Of a stretch of DNA of 64,000 bases, positions 27,159-35,047 are shown in pieces. The position numbers were made by a program, and so were the translations under genes. Under the pieces are notes generated by a model. The model searched no databases. It was not told where the DNA came from and saw nothing but the letters and a program-made list of their open reading frames with translations. The stretch's first letter is position 1, and every line of letters begins with the position of its first letter. Source of the DNA: Prolixibacteraceae bacterium (GTDB lineage Bacteria > Bacteroidota > Bacteroidia > Bacteroidales > Prolixibacteraceae); the NCBI GenBank assembly GCA_023228025.1, contig JALOCD010000001.1, positions 62,001 to 126,000 of the forward strand, read 5' to 3'.

Positions 27159-27467
27159 TTAGGTTAATCCTTTTTGCTCTTTTGCTCCAATTCTTTGATG
27201 GCTTGTCGGAATTTGCAATGTGCATTTTTTGCACATTGCTTTCTTCGGCCAGTTCGCCCTCTTTACCGAGATAATCATATCAAGGTTATAATATATTACC
27301 GATTTCTCTTGCGTTTTCCCTTGATTTGCGCGGTGTTGAGTGGTATGTCGGAAATTCCGACATACCATATTTTCGTCAAGCTCCGCTTCCGAAAATACAT
27401 TTTTAATGTGCTCTGTTATAGTAACTCTGCTTTTGTCAAATAAAAGAGCAATTTGTTTCTGATTCAA
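27159..27467 (-). pseudogene. RhuM-family remnant
   Basis: The first about 70 residues (QKQIALLFDKSRVTITEHIK, NVFSEAELDENMVCRNFRHT, YYNLDMIISV) match the N-terminal part of the virulence-associated RhuM family. The remainder is unrelated, and the family C-terminus is absent. A second RhuM fragment lies at 35048-35371. RhuM genes are common in prophages and near restriction systems. Confidence 0.75.
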
Positions 27468-27568
27468 CCAAACAGTATCATCCTCCAGCCTAACCTAAAG
27501 TTTTGTTTTGCCATCATCGGCAGTATAAAACAATATTTCCGATTGATTTTCCATAGCTTTTACCTCTG

Positions 27569-27702
27569 CTAAAGATCAATAATATACATCAAGCAACTGA
27601 AGATGCGCCTGTAGGTTTTGATAAGTGTTGATATGGAAATAGTTGTTTCCATGATACTTTGACCAATAGTTTGTTGGTAGTAGCAAAAATAAGGGAAAAA
27701 TG
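27569..27702 (-). repeat. Element C, copy 3
   Basis: It carries the TATTTTTG box and ATG at 27652. The 27-codon frame ends ..TLIKTYRRIFSCLMYIIDL with stop at 27569. It differs from copy 1 by conservative changes (V to I, L to I), and the last residues are replaced. It lies between the RhuM remnant and the PIN/ImmA operon. Confidence 0.75.
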
Positions 27703-27750
27703 GGAAGACGGTACAGATTATTGATCAAAAAATGACAGGATCTTTGCTAT

Positions 27751-28269
27751 TTAAAATTCTAACTTACTCCAAAGAAATATTCTCTTACGTTTTTCAGTAT
27801 TCAACTCTATATTGTTTTGATAAACAATGTTTTTTGAAAATAAGAAATTAATCCTTGCAATGGCTTCTAATGAGCTAATTAGTTTATATTCAATTAGCTT
27901 GTCAAATATCCAAAGCATTCCATGAAATTCAATGGCCTTTGATTTGGCATAATTTCTGACTGCTTTGTCACTGCTAATAACTTTCGCATCTAATTTATCA
28001 GCTAAAAAGATTACCGATTTATCATTGTCTGATAATGATCTTGGAAATTTTTCTTCCTGTATATGCGCTTTTTCTTCTGAAGTTAAATTATGAATAGTAA
28101 GCTTTCCAACAGAGCGATAAGCTTTTAGAATTTCTTTTTGTTCGGTGTACAATTCATTGAAAACGTCCAACGTAGTATGTATCTCTAACGGAAGTGAAAA
28201 AAATTCAGACGTTAAATGAAGTTCGATCAAATCGATAAATATACATGCATCAGTTACCGCTAACCTCAT
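27751..28269 (-). CDS. PIN-domain protein, probable toxin partner of the XRE/ImmA protein
   Basis: The 172-residue protein begins LAVTDACIFIDLIELH, the PIN start with catalytic Asp near residue 6. Further acidic residues follow in SLSDNDKSVIFLADKL and VISSDKAVRNYAK. It overlaps the upstream XRE/ImmA gene by four bases. Pairs of an HTH-metallopeptidase gene and a PIN-type gene are a recurring arrangement next to mobile elements, thought to act as toxin and regulator. The RNA target is unknown. Confidence 0.75.
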   Translation of the reverse strand: MRLAVTDACIFIDLIELHLTSEFFSLPLEIHTTLDVFNELYTEQKEILKAYRSVGKLTIHNLTSEEKAHIQEEKFPRSLSDNDKSVIFLADKLDAKVISSDKAVRNYAKSKAIEFHGMLWIFDKLIEYKLISSLEAIARINFLFSKNIVYQNNIELNTEKRKRIFLWSKLEF

Positions 28270-29324
28270 CCTATCATTAAACTTTTTGACCGAAACTCTG
28301 AGAGTTTCATGTTTTTTAATGACGCAGCCTTACTCATTGATATAATATCTTCAGCCAAGGCTCTGTATATTAACTGTTCAAATCTGCTGGAAGTTTCTTT
28401 CCCTTCATATGCATATGGCTCTTCGACTTTCCATCCCATTTGATTAATATATTGGTAATAGTATCTTTTATAATGCTCTGAGATAACATCCAATTCAGCA
28501 AAGCGATAAATCATAGCTTGTATTGATATACCATATTGTTCTTTTAAGAGTCCAAATTCCTGAATAGAGATTCTATTTCTTTTGTTCCCAATTTCCTTTT
28601 CTATAGCTTCTTTTGGAAAAAGCATTGCTCCTGCAAGTCGGTGACAGTATTTTTCTGCCAACTTGTCATCAATTTCATCTAATGGCAACAGAAGATGTCC
28701 TAATTCATGAAAAGCGGTAAAGCGCTTTCTGTCATTTGATTTTAATTTACCAGTATTTAATACGATAACAGGAATATCCTTTCCGTTTACCCAAGTCTGT
28801 AACCCATCAAATCCATCTTTTGCATCAAGCTCAAGAACTTTTATATTATTCTCCTCAAGTAATTCTGCAACGTTGGCGATTGGACCAACACCTAATCCCC
28901 ATTTTTTTCGAATTTCTTTTGCAAAATTTTCTATGTCATCGGAAGAATTTATTTTCAAAAGAGGAGCAGGATGTTCAAATATCTTCTTTAATCCGAGTAT
29001 TTCCTCCAATTCCAAGTATCTGCCAAGAACTTCCCTGGTACGCTCTATAATACTGTTTTGCTCTTTGGAAGGAAATAATTCCAATTTTCTAAAATTGATA
29101 GTTCCCAATTCGACAATAGTTTCCCGAGTAAAATAGTCTGGCCTTACATTTAGAGCTTCACATATAAGGTCCAACTTCTCACTATCCGGAATTACTTCTC
29201 CTTTCTCATACTTATGGAGAGCCTGGCGAGTAATATTATTGCCCAAGTTGTCCGAAAGATCTTGCAATGAAAACCCATTCATCAAACGGGCAGATTTAAA
29301 TCGTTCAGCAAATAACTTATTCAT
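28266..29324 (-). CDS. XRE-HTH / ImmA-IrrE metallopeptidase regulator
   Basis: The 352-residue protein has an N-terminal XRE helix-turn-helix (about 7-62: RLMNGFSLQDLSDNLGNNIT, LHKYEKGEVIP). A COG2856/ImmA zinc peptidase follows, with HELGH at 206-210 and a downstream EKYCHRLAGAMLFP helix. Such proteins repress their own operon and cleave a partner on a stress signal, as shown for ImmA/ImmR and IrrE/DdrO. The downstream PIN gene is the likely effector. It is divergent from the ubiquitin-like operon, and the two share a 490-base spacer. Confidence 0.87.
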   Translation of the reverse strand: MNKLFAERFKSARLMNGFSLQDLSDNLGNNITRQALHKYEKGEVIPDSEKLDLICEALNVRPDYFTRETIVELGTINFRKLELFPSKEQNSIIERTREVLGRYLELEEILGLKKIFEHPAPLLKINSSDDIENFAKEIRKKWGLGVGPIANVAELLEENNIKVLELDAKDGFDGLQTWVNGKDIPVIVLNTGKLKSNDRKRFTAFHELGHLLLPLDEIDDKLAEKYCHRLAGAMLFPKEAIEKEIGNKRNRISIQEFGLLKEQYGISIQAMIYRFAELDVISEHYKRYYYQYINQMGWKVEEPYAYEGKETSSRFEQLIYRALAEDIISMSKAASLKNMKLSEFRSKSLMIG

Positions 29325-29359
29325 AGAAATAAAATTTTACGTTGACAAAAATTAGGTCG

Positions 29360-29425
29360 CAAATATATATCAAATTTCCCATTTGTAAATGGATCCTTCT
29401 TATTTAAATGGATAAGATGATTTGT
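29360..29425 (-). promoter_or_regulatory. Promoter and possible operators of the ImmA/PIN operon
   Basis: TATATTTG on the minus strand at 29360-29367 matches the -7 box and lies 36 bases before the ImmA start. Direct repeats of ATTTGTAAAT/C with GGAT or AGAT (around 29382 and 29413), and TGACAAA units nearby, could be XRE binding sites. The binding is inference. Confidence 0.45.
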
Positions 29426-29486
29426 AAACAGATAAATAGGTGAGAATATTTTTTTATATTTTACGATGACAAATTGACAAATTTAG

Positions 29487-29517
29487 TTGACGTGGCATGT
29501 TTTTTGTTGTATATTTG
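29487..29517 (+). promoter_or_regulatory. Promoter of the ubiquitin-like operon
   Basis: TTG (29487-29489), 20 bases, then TATATTTG (29510-29517) matches the Bacteroidota housekeeping promoter pattern. Transcription would start near 29525, giving a leader of about 290 bases before the multiubiquitin ATG at 29817. Confidence 0.6.
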
Positions 29518-29524
29518 TCAATCA

Positions 29525-29816
29525 AAGTTAATGAATTATAATGAGAAAAACAAATATTTTTAATACAAAATGCCGATAATAAAAAAACAAAAGTCCAATC
29601 ATTAGTGGCTCTATTGATTGGACTTCGGGATAATTGTTTTCGACGACATACCTGAGGCTTATCACCTCATTGCTATCCCTGATTATTTTGTTGCGATACA
29701 AATATAGCAAATTCCATTTGCTGTGCAATACTTTCCATGCCAAGCCTGGTTAGATGAATCCTCCATACTAGCTTAAAGACGGTAGAGGCCACTAATTCCA
29801 TTTTAATATTAATTAA
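29525..29816 (+). ncRNA. Candidate structured leader of the multiubiquitin operon
   Basis: Several stems are readable. P1: 29591-29601 with 29615-29625, 11 perfect pairs and a 13-base loop. P2: GGGATA 29627-29632 with TATCCC 29674-29679. P3: TGAGG 29653-29657 with CCTCA 29665-29669. P4: AGCAAAT 29706-29712 with ATTTGCT 29716-29722. The P1 loop (ATTAGTGGCTCTA) is complementary, with one bulge, to TAGAGGCCACTAAT at 29783-29796, about 20 bases before the first start codon. This looks like a pseudoknot able to control translation. A 71-codon minus-strand frame over the same bases is the alternative explanation. Confidence 0.45.
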
Positions 29817-30275
29817 ATGAAAAGTTTAAAATTGATCATAAATGATAAGCACTTCGACTGGCAAGAACAGTACATATCAGGTGCAGAAGTAAAAAGGTTA
29901 GGTGAAATTCCTGATTCCGATTTAGTATTCCTGGCAATTAAGAAGCCTTGGGAAGATGAATTAATCGAAAATGTAACACGTGTTGATTTGGCTCGACCCG
30001 GAATAGAACATTTCTATTCTAAAAAACATGATGAGCATTTGCCGTTTAAAATAATTGTCAACGGCCGAGAAAAGGAATGGGGTTCGAGGACTATTTCCTA
30101 TGAACAAGTATCTAAACTGGCATTTCCGGATTATTCCGAAAATAGTACTACGGTTTATACTGTCAGTTTTTCCAACGGACCGGGCCAAAACCCGGAAGGC
30201 ACTATGGTTAAGGGTGATGAAGTTTATGTAAAAACCAAAATGATTTTCAATGTCACTCCAACTAATAAGTCATAG
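29817..30275 (+). CDS. Multiubiquitin-domain protein (two ubiquitin-like repeats)
   Basis: The 152-residue protein consists of two related beta-grasp units. The first is about 3-75 (LKLIINDKHFDWQEQYISGA) and the second about 76-148 (FKIIVNGREKEWGSRTISYE). This is the Pfam Multi_ubiq arrangement. In bacterial ubiquitin-like pathways such proteins are the conjugated modifier. The C-terminus is ..MIFNVTPTNKS with no terminal glycine, and no JAB-type processing peptidase gene is nearby. The gene overlaps the following E1-like gene by 26 bases. Confidence 0.87.
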   Translation: MKSLKLIINDKHFDWQEQYISGAEVKRLGEIPDSDLVFLAIKKPWEDELIENVTRVDLARPGIEHFYSKKHDEHLPFKIIVNGREKEWGSRTISYEQVSKLAFPDYSENSTTVYTVSFSNGPGQNPEGTMVKGDEVYVKTKMIFNVTPTNKS

Positions 30276-31428
30276 TCCTGATTTGAAGCAACTCAGAGAT
30301 GAAGGTTTTGAAATAGAGGTGAAAGGTGGATATTTACTTATCCACCAAATCCCCTATGTAAACCACATAAAAGAAATAAAGCGAGGTATACTGGTCAGTG
30401 CCCTTGATCTGGCGAACAACAACAGGACATCGACTCCTTCGACTCATGTAATTTATTTTATTGGAGATTATCCTTGTAATAAAGATGGCAGTCCGATTGA
30501 AGGAATCAGGAACTCCTCAAATAATCAAAAGTTATTTGAAGGCGTGGAAGTCAATCATTTGTTCTCCAACAAACCAACAAACGGCTATTCTGATTACTAT
30601 AAAAAGGTAACGAGATATGCTGAAATAATTTCGAATCCGGCAAAGTCCATTGATCCAACAATTACTGAGAAGACTTTTAAAGTAATTGTTGATGATGCCG
30701 AGGATTCTGTTTTTCAATATCTTGACACTAACTCTAGTCGGGCTAATATTGATTTTATCAATTCCAAGCTAAAAGGTCAGAAAGTTGGCATTATTGGATT
30801 GGGTGGGACTGGCGCTTATATCCTGGATTTAGTTGCCAAAACGCCTGTACTGGAAATTCACTTGTATGATGGAGACGATTTCCTTTTGCACAATGCCTTT
30901 AGGTCACCTGGTGCAGTATCCCAATCGGAATTGAATGCTAGAAGGACCAAAACAGATTATTACGCTTCAATTTACTCCAACATGCATCGATACGTGTATT
31001 CTCATGCCTGTTTTATCAGTGGATTTAACATTGAAGAATTAAATCAGTTGTCTTTTGTTTTCCTTTGTATTGATCGAGATTTGGTAAAAAAGGAGATTAT
31101 GGAATATCTTCTACTAGAAAATATTCCTTTTATTGATGTTGGGTTAGGGGTTAATGTTGTTGATGATTCCTTAATTGGCTCAATTCGAGTTACCACTGGG
31201 ACACTATTAAAAAACGATCATCTATTTCAACGAATCTCTTGTGGTGAAAATTTGGAAAATGAATATGCTTCAAATATTCAAATAGCAGAATTGAATTCCT
31301 TAAATGCCGTTTTAGCTGTCATCAAATGGAAAAAGCTTTTGGGCTTTTACCAGGATTTAAAGCTGGAACATAATTCAGTTTATTCAATTAATGCATCACA
31401 ATTGACCAACGATGAATGTACAGCATAG
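30250..31428 (+). CDS. ThiF/E1-like adenylyltransferase with N-terminal DUF6791-type domain
   Basis: The 392-residue protein has an N-terminal domain of about 150 residues (GYLLIHQIPYVNHIKEIKRG, HVIYFIGDYPCNKDG) and then a ThiF/E1 Rossmann fold: VGIIGLGGTGAYI (GxGxxG at 183-188), LYDGDDFLLHNAFRSPG (substrate Asp, Asn215, Arg218) and FLCIDRDLVKKEIMEYL. It should adenylate the C-terminus of the multiubiquitin protein. Cys273 is one candidate thioester Cys; the usual zinc cysteines of E1 proteins are absent. It overlaps both neighbouring genes, so the three are translationally coupled. Confidence 0.85.
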   Translation: MSLQLISHSPDLKQLRDEGFEIEVKGGYLLIHQIPYVNHIKEIKRGILVSALDLANNNRTSTPSTHVIYFIGDYPCNKDGSPIEGIRNSSNNQKLFEGVEVNHLFSNKPTNGYSDYYKKVTRYAEIISNPAKSIDPTITEKTFKVIVDDAEDSVFQYLDTNSSRANIDFINSKLKGQKVGIIGLGGTGAYILDLVAKTPVLEIHLYDGDDFLLHNAFRSPGAVSQSELNARRTKTDYYASIYSNMHRYVYSHACFISGFNIEELNQLSFVFLCIDRDLVKKEIMEYLLLENIPFIDVGLGVNVVDDSLIGSIRVTTGTLLKNDHLFQRISCGENLENEYASNIQIAELNSLNAVLAVIKWKKLLGFYQDLKLEHNSVYSINASQLTNDECTA

Positions 31429-31771
31429 ATTTGTAGAATTCATTCCTGACGAATTGGAAGATGGCATATTGTACATCTCCCTTAAATATTGCACAGCCAT
31501 ACACAAATGTGTGTGTGGCTGTGGCAATGAAATTGTGACTCCAATTTCTCCAACAGATTGGCAGTTAACTTTTGATGGCAAAACTATTTCTTTGTATCCT
31601 TCTATTGGCAACTGGAATTTCAAATGCAAATCTCATTACTGGATTACCAACAACAAAATTAGGTTCGCGAGAAAATGGGAAATCTGCGATAATAAAATTA
31701 GAGGGAAGAAGAACTGGAAAAGGAAATTATATTTTAAAAATTTGTTCAACTTTCAACAATATCAAGTTTGA
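31412..31771 (+). CDS. DUF6527 protein with a probable zinc site
   Basis: The 119-residue protein has HKCVCGCGNEI (Cys33, Cys35, Cys37) and, after LYPSIGNWNFK, C72-K-S-H75 followed by YWI. This C-x-C-x-C...C-x2-H layout is characteristic of DUF6527 and suggests one bound zinc in a treble-clef or rubredoxin-like fold. The family regularly accompanies multiubiquitin and DUF6791-ThiF genes. A ligase-like or target-recognition role is possible but unproven. It is the last gene of the operon and ends 15 bases before element F. Confidence 0.8.
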   Translation: MNVQHRFVEFIPDELEDGILYISLKYCTAIHKCVCGCGNEIVTPISPTDWQLTFDGKTISLYPSIGNWNFKCKSHYWITNNKIRFARKWEICDNKIRGKKNWKRKLYFKNLFNFQQYQV

Positions 31772-31785
31772 TTTATTCTCCACGC

Positions 31786-31832
31786 TGGTGCTGATTTGCA
31801 ATCAGCACCACTTAACAACGGATCTGGGATCC
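31786..31832. repeat. Element F, copy 1 (GGTGCTGATTTGCAATCAGCACC palindrome, abbreviated)
   Basis: A perfect 25-base palindrome (TGGTGCTGATTTG then CAATCAGCACCA) is followed by ACTTAACAACGGATCTGGGA. Related copies lie at 33057 and 38271 and, without the tail, inside the glycyl radical enzyme gene. It separates convergent genes and could also terminate transcription. Confidence 0.75.
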
Positions 31833-31846
31833 TAGGAAATACAGAC

Positions 31847-32917
31847 CTATTTCCCTTTATCGTACCCAACAACAATTTTGAACAGTTGCTCAGAGAATGA
31901 GAAGATATCGTCCAGGAATTTAATTTCTGCTTTAACCTCTTTCTTGTTTTCATCTAAGGTAACGAAGTACTTCTTATTGCCATTCAGATAGAGCCGGCAC
32001 AATGTTTTGCGGTTGTTGTCATCCAGCACAATAGCGAAATACGTTTGCGCATCCCGGTAGGAAATACGTTTTAAATCAACTTTTTGCCGAAGGATAGATT
32101 TGACTATCATAAAAGCCTCAATCTCCTCTTCCGTTGTTTCAACTTTGGCTTCCGGTTCCTTGACAAGTGCAACTGCCTGTTTTGCCTCCTCTTTGGCTAC
32201 TTCATCCTCTTTGGTGAGCGCCGTTTTCAATCGCTCCGTGATCAAATCACTGATGTACTGCTGTACAGATTTTTTGGTCAGGTTCGTAAACAGTTCAAGT
32301 ACTTTGGCGGTAATAACACTGGGATACACCTGTTTGGCGAAGAGCTTTACAAATTCAGGGGAAGGATTGTTCAGTTCTTGACCCAGAAGTTGCTTCAGTT
32401 CATTGGTGTACTTCAGCTCACTGGCGGTATTAACGATGCTGTCCACATCAAAATAAGATTTGTGGAATTTCTTCAGCTCCTCGATCTGGTTATCCTTGAT
32501 TTCTGAGATGTTAAACTCCAGGAAGGGCTTCTCATCCATCTTGTTGGCATCTACCAGGTCGGAGTAGAAACGGTAGATAATACCATTGGTGAGCAAGCCA
32601 AACTTGGCTTTTGAGACATGGAAATAACGCAACAATTGTCCGTCATGAATACTCAGATTCGCTGCCCAATGCTTGCACTCTATCAAAATGGTAGGCTTCT
32701 TGTCCATGAAGATGGCATAGTCAATCTTCTCACCTTTCTTTAAACCAATGTCAGAGATAAACTCAGGTACAACCTCTGTCGGGTTAAACACATCATAACC
32801 AAGCGCCTGGATAAAAGGCATAATAAAAGCATTCTTGGTTGCTTCCTCTGTTTGAGTCTGGTCTTTTAGTCTTAATACGCGCTCGCCTAAGATTTTAATT
32901 TGGTCTTTGAAGTCCAT
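31847..32917 (-). CDS. Stand-alone HsdR-N-type PD-(D/E)XK nuclease-like protein
   Basis: The 356-residue protein begins with the type I restriction HsdR N-terminal domain. NAFIMPFIQALGYDVFNPTE is followed by the nuclease core Asp66 (KIDYAIFMDKK) and Glu80-Cys-Lys82 (TILIECKHW). The C-terminal half (about 190-356) is helical and then a small beta domain; no helicase is fused or adjacent. Lone proteins of this type are common in Bacteroidota defence islands. The function is predicted from the fold only. Confidence 0.75.
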   Translation of the reverse strand: MDFKDQIKILGERVLRLKDQTQTEEATKNAFIMPFIQALGYDVFNPTEVVPEFISDIGLKKGEKIDYAIFMDKKPTILIECKHWAANLSIHDGQLLRYFHVSKAKFGLLTNGIIYRFYSDLVDANKMDEKPFLEFNISEIKDNQIEELKKFHKSYFDVDSIVNTASELKYTNELKQLLGQELNNPSPEFVKLFAKQVYPSVITAKVLELFTNLTKKSVQQYISDLITERLKTALTKEDEVAKEEAKQAVALVKEPEAKVETTEEEIEAFMIVKSILRQKVDLKRISYRDAQTYFAIVLDDNNRKTLCRLYLNGNKKYFVTLDENKKEVKAEIKFLDDIFSFSEQLFKIVVGYDKGK

Positions 32918-33056
32918 GAGAAAAGTATTTTAAGGTTGGTTCTAATAGCTATATCTGAGGCAGCTAGGATTCAGATTAATAGCTTATTACAAACTTACAG
33001 AAAAATAAGCCAATTTGTTTTAAAAAGACCTAAATAATTTCATCCATGCTGTCGGT

Positions 33057-33103
33057 TGGTGCTGAAATGCAATCAACACCACTTAACAACGGATCTGGGA
33101 TCC
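33057..33103. repeat. Element F, copy 2
   Basis: TGGTGCTGAAATGCAATCAA followed by CACCACTTAACAACGG and GATCTGGGATCC repeats copy 1 nearly base for base, with two changes in the stem region. It lies between two minus-strand genes. Confidence 0.7.
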
Positions 33104-33115
33104 TTTTAAATACCT

Positions 33116-33493
33116 CTATAGTACATGCTGTGCCAGTACCTTTTGCACCTCATAAACATTCACCAATTTGTTGAATTGTTTTGTAATACTTGGCTGGGGC
33201 TCGCTGGAAATCCAGATTTTCAGTTCGGCATCCAGTTCGAATGTTCCGGCTGTCTCGACGCTAAACCTGGAGATACTTTTGTAAGAGATCGATTTGTACT
33301 CCGTCTTACTGCCTGTCACCCCCTGCTTATCGACCAAAATAAGCCTCTTGGTGGTGAAAATAAAGGTATCGCGAATGAGTTTAAACCCCAGTTCAATCTC
33401 TTCGCCTTCGGTCAAAAGCAATCCAAACTGCTTCATTAATTCGTCGTGGCTTACGGTACTGGCATTCCCCAGTATGGCAGAAAATAGTCCCAT
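33116..33493 (-). CDS. Bacterial PH-domain protein (bPH_1 type)
   Basis: The 125-residue protein is a single pleckstrin-homology-like domain. The run GEEIELGFKLIRDTFIFTTK followed by RLILVDKQG is typical of the bPH_1 family, and the protein has normal length. There is no signal peptide. Functions in this family are poorly known. The gene is not evidently in an operon. Confidence 0.8.
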   Translation of the reverse strand: MGLFSAILGNASTVSHDELMKQFGLLLTEGEEIELGFKLIRDTFIFTTKRLILVDKQGVTGSKTEYKSISYKSISRFSVETAGTFELDAELKIWISSEPQPSITKQFNKLVNVYEVQKVLAQHVL

Positions 33494-33844
33494 TTTTTTT
33501 CATGTTTTACAATCCTAATCTTTTAGCTTTGGTCCGGGCCGAACCCTTTCAGGCATTCTTCAACAAACTTGTTTTGGACGTTCGCGAAAGGTTAGTTGCG
33601 CGTTATTTTAATCATAAACTTACATAATATTATTTAATATCAAAGCATTAGGGTGAAACTTTACAAATGGGTGCAGAATGTGGTTGGTGCGGCTTAACAA
33701 ATAAGGGTTTTCCAAATTTCCTCCAGCCTGGTCTACCCCTACTCCAATCCAATTCTTTTTTCTAAATGAAATGCCTTAACTTTACTTATACGGGAATCCG
33801 CATCAATATATTTAAGGAATGACAATACTAAAATTGACCAAAAT
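33494..33844. other. Gene-free spacer
   Basis: The 351 bases between the PH-domain gene (minus) and the KilA-N gene (plus) are AT-rich and divergent. I see no gene, tRNA or member of the repeat families here. Promoters for both genes should lie inside, but no convincing match to the full promoter pattern was found. Confidence 0.5.
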
Positions 33845-34669
33845 ATGACTAAAACTAAGATTATTCAGGTAAGAGGTATCCAGGTGGCAACATTCAAAAT
33901 TGGTAATGAGGATTTTATTTCTTTAACTGATATTGCACGAAATAATAACCCTGAAGAACCTAAGGATGTGGTAAAAAACTGGATGCGCTCAAAAACGACC
34001 ATAGAATTTTTAGGTCTATGGGAGCAATTGAATAACCCCACTTTTAAAGGGGTCGAATTCGACCCCTTATTGTTTGCCGCTGGCAGCAATGCATTTACTC
34101 TATCTCCTTCCAAATGGATTGAAACAACAAATGCCAAAGGCCTTATTTCAAAACAAGGAAAGAACGGTGGAACCTTTGCCCACAAAGATATTGCCTTTGA
34201 ATTTGCTTCCTGGGTGAGTTCCGGATTTAAACTGTACCTCATTAAGGAATTCCAACGTCTGAAAGAAGATGAAAGCGACCGACTGAAACTCGACTGGAAT
34301 TTGCAAAGAACCTTGGCCAAAGTAAATTATCATATTCACACCGGCGCCATCAAAGAAAATCTGATACCCAAAGAACTCACCAAAACGGAGGCTGCCTTTG
34401 TTTATGCCAATGAAGCCGACCTGTTGAACATGGCGCTCTTTGGCAAAACTGCTGTCCAATGGCGAAACGAAAACCCTAAGGCTCAGGGAAACATACGGGA
34501 TGATGCGGCATTGGAACAACTAGTGGTGCTCACCAATTTGGAAAGCCTGAATGCAGTATGGATTGAACAAGGTATACCATCGTCTGATCGCCTTCTGCAA
34601 CTCAACAAAATCGCCATTCAGCAACTTAAAACCTTGTCTAATAGCTCCTCACTTAAAAAATTGTACTGA
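33845..34669 (+). CDS. KilA-N domain protein
   Basis: The 274-residue protein has an N-terminal KilA-N DNA-binding domain (about 1-110: NEDFISLTDIARNNNPEEPK, VVKNWMRSKTTIEFLGLWEQ, HKDIAFEFASWVSSGFKLYL). A helical C-terminal part (EFQRLKEDESDRLKLDWNLQ) follows. The layout is that of complete KilA-N proteins of Bacteroidota, which derive from phages and are often solitary. The role is unknown. The stop lies 5 bases before element D. Confidence 0.85.
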   Translation: MTKTKIIQVRGIQVATFKIGNEDFISLTDIARNNNPEEPKDVVKNWMRSKTTIEFLGLWEQLNNPTFKGVEFDPLLFAAGSNAFTLSPSKWIETTNAKGLISKQGKNGGTFAHKDIAFEFASWVSSGFKLYLIKEFQRLKEDESDRLKLDWNLQRTLAKVNYHIHTGAIKENLIPKELTKTEAAFVYANEADLLNMALFGKTAVQWRNENPKAQGNIRDDAALEQLVVLTNLESLNAVWIEQGIPSSDRLLQLNKIAIQQLKTLSNSSSLKKLY

Positions 34670-34673
34670 CCCC

Positions 34674-34778
34674 GTTGTCGTACCTACGGCACTCCACATC
34701 ATTCACACACCCAAGATCCATGGGTTGAAACCCATGGCTACTGAATCGGTCGTGCCGATGGCACTGGACCATGATTTG
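34674..34778. repeat. Element D, copy 1 (three-hairpin repeat)
   Basis: The centre is the perfect palindrome CCATGGGTTGAAACCCATGG (34718-34737). It is flanked by the near-palindromes GTACCTACGGCAC and GTGCCGATGGCAC. Copies lie at 40478-40580 and 41984-42080. Copies 1 and 2 run straight into element E. Confidence 0.8.
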
Positions 34779-34780
34779 TA

Positions 34781-34977
34781 TAAACCTTATTTTTAAAGGC
34801 AACCTTAGTAGAAAAGTCGACTCACCACTCAGCCAAAACCTTATTACCTTATTCCGGATGCCAATAACAAAATTATATCCTGATTAGTTACAAAGCGACA
34901 AACCATATAAGGTAATAAGGTTAATTTCAACCAACTAACGCATTCTACTAAGGTTAAGAACATAAAAATAAGGTTTA
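34781..34977. repeat. Element E, copy 2 (nested inverted repeat)
   Basis: Three arm pairs are nested: TAAACCTTATTTTTA with AAAATAAGGTTTA, CAACCTTAGTAGAAA with TTCTACTAAGGTTA, and AACCTTATTACCTTATT with ATAAGGTAATAAGGTT. The centre differs between copies while the arms are kept. No transposase is present, so it resembles a MITE or a large REP-type element. Confidence 0.78.
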
Positions 34978-35047
34978 CAAATCCGAAGAGGGTATTCCGA
35001 GAGCTCTTGTCTGCTTTCTCTCATTTTCCCATCTGGTGCTTTGAGTT

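Noticed and set aside
29528..29743. 71-codon minus-strand frame before the multiubiquitin gene
   Set aside because: It covers the perfect hairpin and has no homology I recognise. Its C-terminus is a low-complexity FVFLIIIH tail. A structured leader explains the bases better, though the frame cannot be excluded.
34718..34737. CCATGGGTTGAAACCCATGG as a transcription-factor operator
   Set aside because: The same palindrome occurs in three spacers within a larger three-hairpin repeat, so it is part of element D rather than a gene-specific site.
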